Below, piece by piece: positions 16,672-24,646 of a stretch of DNA of 32,286 nt. A program made the position numbers and the translations under genes. How positions within the stretch are numbered: the first letter of the stretch is position 1; each line of letters opens with the position of its first letter. The DNA is from Bacteroidota bacterium (lineage in GTDB: Bacteria; Bacteroidota; Bacteroidia; JACPRZ01), in contig JACPRZ010000005.1 in the NCBI GenBank assembly GCA_016193485.1, positions 1 through 32,286 on the forward strand. The letters run 5' to 3'. The notes beneath the pieces were generated by a model that was not told the DNA's origin, ran no database searches, and saw only the letters and a program-made list of their open reading frames with translations.

Positions 16672-17850
16672 GTGAAATCAGAAGAAGAAATAAAAAAGGA
16701 AATTACCTTGGGCGAGGACTCCTCCCGCCAGTTTAAGGAAAAACTGAATGATGCCGTGCATATAGCCGTTGAGATGTGCGCCATGAGCAACAGCAAAGGG
16801 GGGGTGATTTATGTGGGAGTAAGAGATAACAATTCCATTGCCGGATTAACGGCAGAAGAAATTAAAAAATTTAATCCATGGATAGCCGATGCAGCCAACC
16901 AACTGATTCGCCCTGCCGTTTATCCACTGACACAAAAGGTGACGGTGGAGGGAAAAATACTTTTACTCATTCAAGTACCGGAAGGCAGTTCCAAACCCTA
17001 TTGCGATAATAAAGGAATATTCTGGGTTAAAAGCGGCAGCGACAAGCGAACGGCATCGCCCCAGGAAATTCTCCGTTTGTTTCAGGAAAGCGCACAATTC
17101 AGTTTAGAGGAGACGGCTACCTCTGCCGAAGTTGTCACTTTAACTGATAAGAAAGAAGAGTGGAGTGTTGACCGTGCTAAATTTTACACTTTTTTTGAAA
17201 AAATTTTTGGAAAAGAAATTTCAGATACGGGCTTAACAACAGAGCAGGTATTGAAGAATATGAATCTTGCCAAAGAAAGTAAACTGACGTTGGCGGGGCT
17301 TCTTCTTTTTGGAAACAACACGCAGGGTATAAAGCCCTTTTGCCTCATCCGTGCCGTAGCATTTCCGGGAAATGAAATAAGCGACAATGTTTACAATGAT
17401 AAACGAGACTGCATGGGAACGATAGAAGAGCAGTTCCGTTCCGCCATGACCTTTCTGAAAAATAATTTATCCAATATTCAGAAAGAAAAATCATTTAACA
17501 GCCAAGGGACGTTGGAAATTGATGCACGGGCATTGGAGGAAGCGGTTGTGAACGCTTTACTGCACCGCGATTACAGCAAGAATGCGGTTATCCGAATATT
17601 GATTTTTAAAAACAGGGTGGAAATAATCAGCCCGGGATGTTTACCTAATCATTTAACTATTGAGAATATTAAAAATGGCAATTCTGTAATGCGAAATCCC
17701 TTGCTATCTTCTTTTGGAACAAAAATTTTGCCTTACTCCGGCATCGGCTCCGGGATTCCCCGTATTATTAAAACACATCCCGGCACAGATTTTTTAAATG
17801 ATGAGGATGGAGAGCAATTCACAGTTATATTCTATAGGAGTATTGCATGA
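16672..17850 (+). CDS. AlbA_2 (Schlafen-type) / RecG-like ATPase-C protein
   Basis: A 392-residue protein starting at GTG. Residues about 12-125 are an AlbA_2 domain (also called divergent AAA-4 or Schlafen core): SRQFKEKLNDAV, then MCAMSNSKGGVIYVGVRDN, ending with FWVKSGSDKRTAS. Residues about 280-390 match the C-terminal HATPase_c_4-type region often annotated 'RecG-like': ALEEAVVNALLHRDYS, FKNRVEIISPGCLP and SGIGSGIPRI. The domain pair occurs in transcriptional regulators and in some nucleic-acid-targeting effectors, including Schlafen-like nucleases. The true activity here is not determinable. It lies 26 bases after the Roco gene in the same direction. The pairing suggests that the Roco protein senses and this protein acts or regulates, which is inference. 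Confidence 0.85.
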   Translation: MKSEEEIKKEITLGEDSSRQFKEKLNDAVHIAVEMCAMSNSKGGVIYVGVRDNNSIAGLTAEEIKKFNPWIADAANQLIRPAVYPLTQKVTVEGKILLLIQVPEGSSKPYCDNKGIFWVKSGSDKRTASPQEILRLFQESAQFSLEETATSAEVVTLTDKKEEWSVDRAKFYTFFEKIFGKEISDTGLTTEQVLKNMNLAKESKLTLAGLLLFGNNTQGIKPFCLIRAVAFPGNEISDNVYNDKRDCMGTIEEQFRSAMTFLKNNLSNIQKEKSFNSQGTLEIDARALEEAVVNALLHRDYSKNAVIRILIFKNRVEIISPGCLPNHLTIENIKNGNSVMRNPLLSSFGTKILPYSGIGSGIPRIIKTHPGTDFLNDEDGEQFTVIFYRSIA

Positions 17851-17910
17851 CTAAAAGACGTATCTGCTATTCTTAAAACAAATCAAGCAATGGAAGAAAC
17901 AGACATTGTA

Positions 17911-18867
17911 TTACTTCTTTCTCTGTAAAACCGCAATTACCGCCTTCACAATATCCCCGGCTCTCAGCCCATATTTCTCCATCAGTTCCTCCGGTTTCCC
18001 GCTTTCCCCGAAACTATCATCCACAGCAACATATTCCTGCGAGGCAGGAAATTTTCTGGCAAGAAGTTGAGCAATAGAATCGCCAAGGCCGCCATTACGC
18101 TGATGTTCTTCGGCAGTGACGAGGCATTTTGTTTTGAGTACTGATTCAAGGATTGCCTCCTCGTCAAGTGGTTTTATCGTGTGAATGTTGATCACTTCGG
18201 CAGAAATTCCGGTTTTCTCAAGAGATTCTGATGCCTTCACCGCCTCCCATACCAAGTGGCCGGTGGCAAATATTGATACATCGCTGCCTTTTTTTAATAT
18301 AAGCGCTTTTCCGATTTCAAATTTCTGGTCGTGAGGTGTAAAATTGGGAACCTTCGGCCGGCCGAACCTCAAATAGACGGGACCGCTGTATCCTGCAATC
18401 GCGATGGTTGCCGCTTTTGTCTGGTTGTAATCGCAGGGGTTAATAACACTCATTCCGGGAAGCATTTTCATCAATCCTATGTCCTCAAGTATCTGGTGCG
18501 AAGCCCCGTCCTCTCCAAGTGTAAGCCCGGCATGTGATGCGCATATTTTTACGTTTTTTCCCGCATAAGCGATGGACTGCCGTATCTGATCGTAAACGCG
18601 GCCTGTCGAAAAATTTGCGAAGGTACCGGTATAAGGAATTTTTCCTCCTATGGTCAGCCCGGCTGCAATTCCCATCATATTCGCCTCGGCAATGCCGACC
18701 TGGAAAAAGCGATCCGGGAATTCTTTTGCAAAAGCGGTCATTTTCAGCGAGCCGCACAGGTCGGCAGTGAGGGCGACAACATCCGGGTTGCTGCGGCCAA
18801 GTTCCTTGAGTCCGTCACCGAAGCCGGCACGGGTTTCAAGGAGTTCAGGGGTTGCGGGATGGTTCAT
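17911..18867 (-). CDS. Transketolase, C-terminal subunit
   Basis: This half carries the pyrimidine-binding and C-terminal domains of a split transketolase, which moves two-carbon units between sugar phosphates using thiamine diphosphate. The 318 residues match the usual split-subunit length. The cofactor-activating Glu is residue 61 in VGIAEANM. Other landmarks are TGTFANFSTGRVYDQIR, ASHAGLTLGEDGASHQ, VYLRFGRPKVP and VTAEEHQRNGGLGDS. It needs the N-terminal half at 20245-21090. It is the last gene of a three-gene operon, starting 5 bases after the VWA gene. The order is unusual because the two enzyme halves are normally adjacent. A short-chain sugar or DXP-like substrate cannot be excluded, but transketolase is by far the best fit. 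Confidence 0.93.
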   Translation of the reverse strand: MNHPATPELLETRAGFGDGLKELGRSNPDVVALTADLCGSLKMTAFAKEFPDRFFQVGIAEANMMGIAAGLTIGGKIPYTGTFANFSTGRVYDQIRQSIAYAGKNVKICASHAGLTLGEDGASHQILEDIGLMKMLPGMSVINPCDYNQTKAATIAIAGYSGPVYLRFGRPKVPNFTPHDQKFEIGKALILKKGSDVSIFATGHLVWEAVKASESLEKTGISAEVINIHTIKPLDEEAILESVLKTKCLVTAEEHQRNGGLGDSIAQLLARKFPASQEYVAVDDSFGESGKPEELMEKYGLRAGDIVKAVIAVLQRKK

Positions 18868-18872
18868 TCGGG

Positions 18873-20237
18873 TTAATTGATATTCACTACTGTTGTACTC
18901 CCCGGCTCAATGGTAAAATCTTTTTCCCTTGTAAATATCGCCTGCGGTGAATATTTAGGCCTGAAAACGAGTTTATATTTACCGGGCTGCAACAATAATG
19001 TCTCGCGGGGCAATCCTTCGCGCAGGTTGTAAATTAATTCAAGTTTGTTATCTTTTACTAAGAAAATGGTTCCTAACCCGCGGCCTTCGGTGATCACCGA
19101 TGCAATACCCGGCTGCGGAATTTCCACGGTAGTAGTGTGGCTCTGCTTTATCTCAACATCATTGATATAAATTCTTGGTAGCGATAATACCTCAAGGTCA
19201 TATTTTCCGATCAGATATTTTACGGTAGTGTTAAAATCCTGCACATTAAGCGTTGCGGCTTCGCCTTTTTTCCTTACAATACACTGAAGGTTTTTGTAAT
19301 CGCTTCTGCCCATAACTTTCAGGTTCAGCATGCCTTGGGGGGTTTCAGTGGCTATGATGGTATGCTTACCCGGTGTCAGCGTGATGCTGTCTTTTTCCAC
19401 AGGAGGTATGGTATGAACGTTCAACCGGTAAACACCGAGCGGATCAATGACCACGGTATCCGGCACACCGCGGGCGTTCATTGTGTGAATGTAGTTGTAA
19501 CGCATTTTTCCCGAAAACATATCGTAAAAAGTCATATTGACATTTGTCTCGGTCGCTTTACCGTAAATATCGAGCAGGTTGACCTGTGCGGTAGTGGAAT
19601 TCAGTGCGTGGGAGATGACAACGCCAAGCGCAATGTTGAATGATGTTTCGTTGGTCGCATCGTAATAGTTCCCTACACATTCAAAGGTCTTTATAAAATT
19701 CGGATCGAGGCCCACACCAATCACAAACGGTTTCAATATGATTCCCTTCTGCTGAAGTTCGTGCGATGCCGCGCAGGGGTCTTCATCGCACGCCTCAACG
19801 CCATCGGTTATCAGGATGATGATGTTGCGGCAATTATCACAGGGGGGGAAATCGTTTGATGATCGCATCAGCGAACGCGCAATGGGCGTTGTTCCTTTCG
19901 GATAGATATTTTTCAGCACCGTTTTTATCTGTTCGTAGTTGTTTTTTGAAAAAGGAACTTCAAGCCGGGTGTCATCGCAGTCCTGTTGTCCCGGTGAAAT
20001 CTGCTTCTGATGACCGTATAGCCGCAAAGCAAGTTCAAGATTTTTTGAACCCGCACGCTGCAAACTGTCGAGGGTTTTCGACATGATGCGCTGGGCGATA
20101 TCTATTTTTTTTCCCGTCTGCCACTCGCCAAGCATGCTCTGGGAGGCATCAAAAAGAAAAAGTATCCTGGTAAGCGGTGGCTGCGCACCTGCCATGAGAT
20201 GAATCAGAATGAAAGTAAAGTAAAAAAAATATTTCAT
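18873..20237 (-). CDS. Secreted von Willebrand factor A domain protein
   Basis: A 454-residue protein with a signal peptide (residues 1-18, ending HLMAGA, then QPP). The VWA domain fills about 23-215 with a complete metal site: DASQS at 30-34, the Thr in GTTPIA near 116-117, and the Asp of ITDG at 145. Cysteines near 133-155 (PPCDNC, EACDEDPC) suggest disulfides or a metal loop. The remaining 240 residues are repeated beta-sandwich segments (LNVHTIPPVEKDSITLTPGKHTI, LREGLPRETLLLQPGKYKLVF), like the PEGA/carrier modules of surface proteins. It lies between the two transketolase halves, 7 bases after one and 5 bases before the other, so all three must share an mRNA. Location is the periplasm or cell surface. 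Its link to a cytoplasmic enzyme is unexplained. Confidence 0.88.
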   Translation of the reverse strand: MKYFFYFTFILIHLMAGAQPPLTRILFLFDASQSMLGEWQTGKKIDIAQRIMSKTLDSLQRAGSKNLELALRLYGHQKQISPGQQDCDDTRLEVPFSKNNYEQIKTVLKNIYPKGTTPIARSLMRSSNDFPPCDNCRNIIILITDGVEACDEDPCAASHELQQKGIILKPFVIGVGLDPNFIKTFECVGNYYDATNETSFNIALGVVISHALNSTTAQVNLLDIYGKATETNVNMTFYDMFSGKMRYNYIHTMNARGVPDTVVIDPLGVYRLNVHTIPPVEKDSITLTPGKHTIIATETPQGMLNLKVMGRSDYKNLQCIVRKKGEAATLNVQDFNTTVKYLIGKYDLEVLSLPRIYINDVEIKQSHTTTVEIPQPGIASVITEGRGLGTIFLVKDNKLELIYNLREGLPRETLLLQPGKYKLVFRPKYSPQAIFTREKDFTIEPGSTTVVNIN

Positions 20238-20244
20238 CTATACT

Positions 20245-21090
20245 TCAATAATCTCCGAGTGTTTCCTTCAACTGCTCCAATCCTTTTTTTACCTGTTCAT
20301 CGTTTGGCGGTACTCCATGCCATTCATATTTGCCTTTCATAAAATCAACTCCGTACCCGATTTCGGTTTTCATTATTATCATAACGGGTTTTTTATTATG
20401 CGCTTTTTCCTGTGCCATCCGCAAGGTATCCATTACTGCGCCCATATCATTGCCGTTCATTTCAAGGGTAAGCCATCCGAACGAATCCCATTTTGCCCGT
20501 AAATCACCAATAGGCATCACATCATCAACCCTTCCGTCAATCTGAGCGTTATTGTAATCAATTGTAGAGATAAGGTTATCAACTCTGAATTTTGCACCGG
20601 CAAGCGCTGCTTCCCATGTCTGGCCTTCCTGCATTTCGCCATCGCTGTGCAAACTGTAGACATAGCGATTATCACCGTTGAGTTTTTTTGCAAGAGCGGC
20701 ACCAATGGCGACCGACAGCCCTTGTCCAAGTGATCCGGATGCCATCCTTATACCGGGTAATCCATCATGAGTTGCCGGATGACCCTGCAGCCGGGAATTT
20801 ATTTTTCGAAAGGTGGATAATTCCTTAACGGGAAAATAACCGCTCCGGGCAAGAGCGCTGTACCATACGGGGGAGATATGGCCGTTTGAGAGAAAAAACA
20901 AATCATTTTCTTTGCCATCCATGGTAAAATTACGCGGGTCATGTTTCAGGATTTCAAAGTAAAGCGCCACAAAAAATTCGGTGCAGCCGAGTGAGCCGCC
21001 CGGATGCCCTGACTGGCATGCATGCGTCATTCGCAAAATATCCCTGCGAACCTGGGAACAAATCCTTTCAAGTTCTTTTATCATCGGCAT
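20245..21090 (-). CDS. Transketolase, N-terminal (thiamine-diphosphate) subunit
   Basis: This 281-residue half binds the diphosphate of thiamine diphosphate. Landmarks are SGHPGGSLGCTEF at 27-39, FFLSNGHISPVWYSALA, GIRMASGSLGQGLS and the diphosphate motif SDGEMQEG at 149-156, followed by DYNNAQIDG. The canonical motif begins GDGE; here the first Gly is Ser. The family tolerates variation there, so activity is expected. It is the first gene of the operon. The partner half lies downstream, separated from it by the VWA gene. The N-terminus reads MPM, and either ATG (21090 or 21084) could be used. No TAnnTTTG box is visible on this strand immediately upstream. Confidence 0.93.
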   Translation of the reverse strand: MPMIKELERICSQVRRDILRMTHACQSGHPGGSLGCTEFFVALYFEILKHDPRNFTMDGKENDLFFLSNGHISPVWYSALARSGYFPVKELSTFRKINSRLQGHPATHDGLPGIRMASGSLGQGLSVAIGAALAKKLNGDNRYVYSLHSDGEMQEGQTWEAALAGAKFRVDNLISTIDYNNAQIDGRVDDVMPIGDLRAKWDSFGWLTLEMNGNDMGAVMDTLRMAQEKAHNKKPVMIIMKTEIGYGVDFMKGKYEWHGVPPNDEQVKKGLEQLKETLGDY

Positions 21091-21189
21091 TCCGGACTGT
21101 TCTTTTAATTATGGTGTCATCACCAGGTTCAATAAAATATTGATTACCTAAAAATTCAGTTACTACTCATGTGGGTATCTGAAAATACA

Positions 21190-21310
21190 AAAATTCCTGC
21201 CACCCCGATAGCAATCGGGGTCACAAAAGCACTAAAAAACACAAAAAAATTTAGTGAAACCTGCCTGCCGGCAGGCAGGTTTTGTGATTTCGTGTTTTTG
21301 TGGCATGAAA
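21190..21310. repeat. Nested palindromic elements between transketolase and ychF
   Basis: Outer arms TGCCAC...CACAAAA (from 21198) and TTTTGTG...GTGGCA (to 21304) form a broad imperfect inverted repeat. Two other palindromes sit inside it. One is CCCCGAT-AGCA-ATCGGGG (21203-21220), flanked on both sides by CAC. The other is a perfect 26-bp palindrome centred on CCTGCCTGCCGG (21257-21282). The 364-base gap 21091-21454 holds no gene besides the ychF leader. Confidence 0.65.
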
Positions 21311-21401
21311 TTACGGGGGTGCTGAATATTAACAAAATTCAAAAGTATGGGAATTTTATACTGGTAATGCAGGTATGTTAAAAACAGATTGTTAATGTTA
21401 A

Positions 21402-21409
21402 TAACTTTG
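21402..21409 (+). promoter_or_regulatory. -7 box TAACTTTG before ychF
   Basis: An exact TAnnTTTG match 45 bases before the ychF ATG at 21455; no clear -33 box at the right distance. It supports choosing the start at 21455, because the upstream in-frame start at 21389 lies before this box. Confidence 0.4.
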
Positions 21410-21454
21410 CCCTTAATCCTCAAATCACTAATCTCTAAATCACCAGATCTTTCC

Positions 21455-22552
21455 ATGTCACTCTCATGCGGTATTGTCGGTCTGCCGAATGTCGGTAAAT
21501 CCACCCTCTTTAATTGTCTCTCCGGAGTAAAAGCGCGGATTGCCAATTTCCCGTTTACAACCATTGAGCCCAATGTTACCATTGTTCCTGTACCCGATAA
21601 AAGGTTGTACCGGATATCGGAACTTGTAAAACCTGCGAAAATAACTCCCGCTGCAGTTGAATTTGCCGACATTGCCGGGTTGGTAAGAGGCGCCAGTAAA
21701 GGCGAAGGGCTTGGTAACATGTTTCTCGGTCATATTCGCGAAACGGATGCCATTATTCACGTTTTACGCTGTTTCGATAATGACAATATTATTCATGTTG
21801 ACGGCAGTGTAGACCCGTTAAGGGACAAAGAAGCGGTAGAATTTGAATTGCTTATGAAAGATATTGAAACTGTTGAGAATAAAATCCGGAAACTTGAAAA
21901 AGCAATAAAAAGTAACGATAAGACCATAATTGAATTGATGGAAACCTATCGTTTTTACCTCGATCACCTGAGCAAAGGAATTCCCGCAAGAAGGATGAAT
22001 ATAACCAATGAAAAAGCAATCCTGGTTAAAGATGCCTCCCTTCTGACTTCCAAACCGGTTTTATATGTTTGCAATGTTGATGAAAAATCAATCCTGAAAG
22101 GTAACAGGTATGTAGATATGGTACAAAGTTTTGCCATTGGTGAAAATACCGGAGTTGTTGTGATTTCTGCCGCCCTGGAGGCGGAGATTACAACCATGAA
22201 CGATGAAGATGATCGCACTATGTTTTTACGGGAAGCCGGATTAAACGAGCCGGGAATAGACAAACTTTTACATGAAGCATACAGGTTATTAAATCTCTCG
22301 ACTTATTTTACTGCGGGTGAGAAGGAAGTTCGTGCATGGACCATCCGCAACGGCATGGATGCCCGCCAGGCGGCCGGTGTTATTCATTCCGATTTTGAAA
22401 AAGGGTTCATCCGCGCTGAAGTGATTAAGTACGATGATTTCATAAAATACAAATCTGAAACTGCATGCAAAGAAGCGGGAAAAATGTTCGTGGAAGGAAA
22501 GGATTACATGGTACAGGACGGGGATATGATATATTTTAGGTTTAATGTATAA
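21455..22552 (+). CDS. ychF: Ribosome-binding ATPase YchF (Obg family)
   Basis: YchF is a universally conserved P-loop ATPase of the Obg/OLA1 group that binds ribosomes and takes part in stress responses. With the ATG at 21455 the protein has 365 residues, the normal length, and begins MSLSCGIVGLPNVGKST with the P-loop at 9-17. The G3 region is DIAGLVRGASKGEGLGNMFL. The specificity motif at 207-210 is NVDE instead of NKxD, the mark of ATP rather than GTP preference. The C-terminal TGS-like domain runs to YFRFNV. The longer reading from 21389 adds 22 unlikely residues before the conserved start and is rejected. It stands alone between palindromic repeats. Confidence 0.96.
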   Translation: MSLSCGIVGLPNVGKSTLFNCLSGVKARIANFPFTTIEPNVTIVPVPDKRLYRISELVKPAKITPAAVEFADIAGLVRGASKGEGLGNMFLGHIRETDAIIHVLRCFDNDNIIHVDGSVDPLRDKEAVEFELLMKDIETVENKIRKLEKAIKSNDKTIIELMETYRFYLDHLSKGIPARRMNITNEKAILVKDASLLTSKPVLYVCNVDEKSILKGNRYVDMVQSFAIGENTGVVVISAALEAEITTMNDEDDRTMFLREAGLNEPGIDKLLHEAYRLLNLSTYFTAGEKEVRAWTIRNGMDARQAAGVIHSDFEKGFIRAEVIKYDDFIKYKSETACKEAGKMFVEGKDYMVQDGDMIYFRFNV

Positions 22553-22595
22553 TCAATGGTTCGTGGAATTTTTGGTAATGGTTTTTATTTTCATA

Positions 22596-22634
22596 GGGAA
22601 GTAGAGACGAGACCTGGTCTCGTCTCTACTTCCC
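22596..22634. repeat. Perfect 19-bp-arm hairpin
   Basis: Arms 22596-22614 (starting GGGAAGTAGAGACGAGACC) and 22616-22634 are exact complements separated by one T. It lies 43 bases after ychF. There is no T-tract, so it looks more like a dispersed palindromic repeat than a classical terminator, though it could end ychF transcription. ATA flanks both sides. Confidence 0.75.
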
Positions 22635-22728
22635 ATATCCTGTTATTACGGCATTATTTCCATCTTCCCTGTTAATAACCCTGTTGATATTCTCCATTTA
22701 TCCTGCGGAATCACGGTTTTTTTATAGA

Positions 22729-22736
22729 TAATTTTG
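22729..22736 (+). promoter_or_regulatory. -7 box TAATTTTG before parE
   Basis: An exact TAnnTTTG match 21 bases before the parE ATG; no convincing -33 box. Confidence 0.4.
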
Positions 22737-22757
22737 TAAAATTAAATCGCAATTTTT

Positions 22758-24602
22758 ATGCCGGATCAGTTCACTTATACCGAAGCGGAAGTAAAATCGC
22801 TTGACTGGAAAGATCATATCCGTTTCAGGCCAGGAATGTATATTGGGAAACTTGGTGACGGTTCCTCACCGGATGATGGCATCTATGTACTTCTCAAGGA
22901 AGCCATAGATAACGCGATCGATGAATTCATGATGGGATTCGGGAAGACCATAGAAATCTCCATTAAAAACAATTCGGTCACTCTGCGCGATTACGGCAGG
23001 GGTATACCGCTGGGAAAAGTACTCGATTGCGTTTCGGTGATTAACACCGGTGCCAAGTTTGATACAAAGGCATTCAAAAAATCGGTAGGGCTTAATGGTG
23101 TGGGAACCAAAGCCGTTAATGCCCTGTCATCATATTTTAAAGTAGATGCAATCCGCGAAAATAAAATCAAGACCATTGAATTTGAACGCGGAAAAGTCAT
23201 TAAAGATAACCGCCTGCAATCCTGTTCAGACAGAAACGGCACAAAATTAGTTTTTACTCCTGATGAAAAGATGTTCGGGAAATTTCATTTTATCAATGAG
23301 CATATCGAGAAAATGTTGTGGAATTACTGCTATCTCAATCCGGGACTTACTATCGTTTATAACGGAAATAAATTCCATTCCGAAAAGGGGCTGTTTGACT
23401 TGCTAACTGCAAACATTTCGCAGGAAATGATTTATCCCATCATCCATCTCAAAGGCGATGATATTGAAATCGCCCTTACTCACGGGAACAAGTATGGTGA
23501 AGAGTATTATTCTTTTGTTAATGGCCAGAATACTACCCAGGGGGGTACCCACCTGGCTGCATTCAGGGGCGCTGTAGTTGATACAATCAGGGAATTTTAT
23601 AAGAAAGAATATGACGCTGTGGACGTGCGCGAGGGAATGATTGCCGCTCTGAATGTGAAAATCATTGAGCCGGTCTTTGAATCGCAGACCAAAACAAAAT
23701 TAGGATCGCAGGAAATTGAACCGGGTGGCGCTTCGATGCGCACCTATATCGGGGACTTTCTTAAAAAGGAACTGGATAATTTCCTTCATAAAAATCAGGA
23801 AACCGCTGATGCATTACAGAAAAAAATTGAAGAAAACGAACACGAACGGAAAGAACTTGCGGGAATTCAGAAAATCGCAAAAGAACGGGCGAAAAAAGCA
23901 AATCTTCATAACCGTAAATTGCGTGACTGTAAAGTTCATTATGATAACCACAGCGAAAACCGGCTTGAATCAACCATATTCATTACGGAAGGTGATTCGG
24001 CAAGCGGCTCAATTACCAAATCAAGAAATGTCAGCACTCAGGCAGTTTTCAGTCTGAAGGGAAAACCCCTCAATGTTTTCGGGCTCTCAAAAAAGGTCGT
24101 CTATGAAAATGAAGAACTGCACCTCCTGCAGTCGGCCCTTAGTATTGAAGAAGGGCTTGAAGGGCTCCGCTATAATAATATCGTAATAGCGACCGATGCT
24201 GATGTTGACGGAATGCATATCCGCCTTCTGCTGATCACTTTCTTTCTTCAATTTTTTCCGGACATTGTTAAAAACGGACATCTTTATATTTTAAAAACTC
24301 CTTTATTCAGGGTCAGGAATAAACAACGGACAATCTATTGTTATGATGAGCATGAGAAACAAGAGGCATTGAAAGAACTTGGTGAAAAAGCGGAGATCAC
24401 CCGCTTCAAGGGACTTGGAGAAATTTCACCCGATGAATTCAAAAATTTCATCGGTCCCGATATGCGCCTTGAACCCGTTATACTGGGAAAAGAAGATACA
24501 ATAGGTCACATGCTGAAATATTATATGGGAGAGAATACACCTGAAAGGCAGGAATTTATCATTGAAAACCTGCGGGTGGAGAAGGAGATGATAGATAGAT
24601 AG
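22758..24602 (+). CDS. parE: DNA topoisomerase IV subunit B (ParE-type)
   Basis: The ATPase subunit of a type IIA topoisomerase that unlinks daughter chromosomes. The 614-residue protein has a GHKL ATPase fold: the Asn motif in [11 protein letters not shown] near residue 50, [21 protein letters not shown] as the ATP lid, and QTKTKL as the conserved Lys loop. The TOPRIM part has EGDSASGS (Glu 411) and the metal-binding DADVDG (480-485). The C-terminus ends with the TOPRIM-associated [10 protein letters not shown]...LVI-type region. At 614 residues it lacks the extra insertion of long GyrB proteins. Its partner parC follows 44 bases downstream, which together with the ParC tail favours topoisomerase IV over gyrase. 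Confidence 0.93.
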   Translation: MPDQFTYTEAEVKSLDWKDHIRFRPGMYIGKLGDGSSPDDGIYVLLKEAIDNAIDEFMMGFGKTIEISIKNNSVTLRDYGRGIPLGKVLDCVSVINTGAKFDTKAFKKSVGLNGVGTKAVNALSSYFKVDAIRENKIKTIEFERGKVIKDNRLQSCSDRNGTKLVFTPDEKMFGKFHFINEHIEKMLWNYCYLNPGLTIVYNGNKFHSEKGLFDLLTANISQEMIYPIIHLKGDDIEIALTHGNKYGEEYYSFVNGQNTTQGGTHLAAFRGAVVDTIREFYKKEYDAVDVREGMIAALNVKIIEPVFESQTKTKLGSQEIEPGGASMRTYIGDFLKKELDNFLHKNQETADALQKKIEENEHERKELAGIQKIAKERAKKANLHNRKLRDCKVHYDNHSENRLESTIFITEGDSASGSITKSRNVSTQAVFSLKGKPLNVFGLSKKVVYENEELHLLQSALSIEEGLEGLRYNNIVIATDADVDGMHIRLLLITFFLQFFPDIVKNGHLYILKTPLFRVRNKQRTIYCYDEHEKQEALKELGEKAEITRFKGLGEISPDEFKNFIGPDMRLEPVILGKEDTIGHMLKYYMGENTPERQEFIIENLRVEKEMIDR

Positions 24603-24646
24603 GTATTTATAGGAATATATTGTAAATCCCAGAGCAGAGCATAATT

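Noticed and set aside
21389..21454. N-terminal extension of ychF by 22 residues
   Set aside because: The conserved YchF N-terminus starts at the ATG at 21455, and a TAnnTTTG box at 21402 lies downstream of the longer start.
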